Assembly: GCA_031264645.1 (NCBI GenBank)
Contig: JAISDR010000310.1
Coordinates: forward strand, 1-6,502
Direction of reading: 5' to 3'
Origin: Prevotellaceae bacterium
GTDB taxonomy: Bacteria > Bacteroidota > Bacteroidia > Bacteroidales > UBA932
DNA: 6,502 nt
Within the stretch, counting starts at the first letter, position 1. The number at the start of each line of letters is the position of its first letter. The position numbers and the translations under genes were made by a program. The notes below the pieces were generated by a model. It had not been told where the DNA came from and did not search any database. It saw nothing but the letters and a program-made list of their open reading frames with translations. This document shows, one piece after another, positions 6,054 to 6,502 of the stretch.

Positions 6054-6502
6054 ATGTGGAAAGCAAATAAATTTGTAAATATTCTGCTTTGGGTTCTGGC
6101 TCTCATTTCTGTTGGGCTTTGCGGATATGCTTTTATCGGGTGTGGAGCAACAACTCCAGTGGAAGAAATGATGGTAATAATAAATCCAATGCTTATCTGG
6201 TCCTATATTTTAGTAGGAATTGCAGCGGTATTGGCTATATTTCTACCTATTCCTCAGATGATTGAGAATCCCAAATCGGCAATAGGAATCTTTGTAGGCA
6301 TACTTGCTTTTGTAGTAGTAGTAGGCGCGTCGTATCTTTTTGCATCGGGATACCTGGATCCCCGTCTGATTCTTCCGGGACAGCTTCCCCCCAGCGAAGG
6401 TACGGTAGTATTTTCGGATGTAAACCTGATATCGACATATATTATGTTAGGCGCTACTATATTTGTAACCCTTGCTTCGAGTATAGTTAACTTTTTGAAA
6501 TT
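6054..6502 (+). CDS. Small four-helix membrane protein next to exbB, function unknown (3' end cut)
   Basis: The frame opens with ATG at 6054, six nucleotides after the exbB stop, and runs 149 codons to the window edge without a stop. The product is strongly hydrophobic, with predicted membrane segments at about 8-29, 48-66, 76-98 and 126-147. A short polar loop between the first two contains CGATTPVEEM. A longer loop between the third and fourth is rich in Pro and Gly and contains YLDPRLILPGQLPPSEGTVVFSD (100-122). A GTA repeat encodes four valines in a row (87-90). There is no signal-peptidase or catalytic motif I recognise. From memory, Bacteroidales ExbB loci often carry a protein of this kind between exbB and exbD, usually annotated as hypothetical; this suggests an accessory subunit of the TonB motor, but that is inference. 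The tight spacing strongly suggests co-transcription with exbB. It does not resemble ExbD, which has a single membrane segment. Confidence 0.85.
   Translation, partial: MWKANKFVNILLWVLALISVGLCGYAFIGCGATTPVEEMMVIINPMLIWSYILVGIAAVLAIFLPIPQMIENPKSAIGIFVGILAFVVVVGASYLFASGYLDPRLILPGQLPPSEGTVVFSDVNLISTYIMLGATIFVTLASSIVNFLK

Noticed and set aside
6247..6438. 63-codon minus-strand open frame at the right end
   Set aside because: Antisense to the four-helix membrane protein, which has operon context and coherent hydrophobic segments.

Overview
The window looks like a chromosomal segment of a Bacteroidota bacterium, most likely of the order Bacteroidales. The evidence is the DnaE sequence type, candidate promoters of the Bacteroidota form (TTTG at -33, TAnnTTTG at -7), the absence of Shine-Dalgarno sequences before the starts, and a TonB-energising locus in which an ExbB gene is followed directly by a small four-helix membrane protein. 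No mobile element, integrase, CRISPR array or phage gene was seen. The protein content is mostly core, and I found no clearly new multi-gene system.

Layout. Positions 1-3461, minus strand, hold dnaE, the replicative DNA polymerase III alpha subunit, almost complete; probably only a few C-terminal residues lie beyond the left edge. The 331-nt spacer 3462-3792 lies between divergent genes. It carries two copies of a ~30-nt imperfect repeat with a hairpin core, a separate perfect 8-bp inverted repeat, and candidate promoters facing both ways. Positions 3793-5001, plus strand, encode a 402-residue FtsX/MacB-fold permease with no ATPase gene beside it. A tRNA-Ser(GGA) gene follows at 5118-5205. 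The right end (5316-6502) starts an apparent operon: exbB, then six nucleotides later a four-helix membrane protein of unknown function that runs off the window.

How the genes work together. dnaE stands alone as a replication gene. The permease is probably an inner-membrane protein with a large periplasmic domain, but its partner is unknown. exbB and its neighbour probably belong to a proton-driven motor that energises TonB-dependent outer-membrane transport; ExbD and TonB would be expected just beyond the right edge.

Points of most interest: the full set of expected metal ligands in the DnaE PHP domain, which suggests intrinsic proofreading; the orphan permease with a promoter almost touching its start codon; the repeat and hairpin cluster between dnaE and the permease; the uncharacterised membrane partner of ExbB; and the near absence of TTA, CTA and TCA codons in dnaE, which creates very long false antisense frames.
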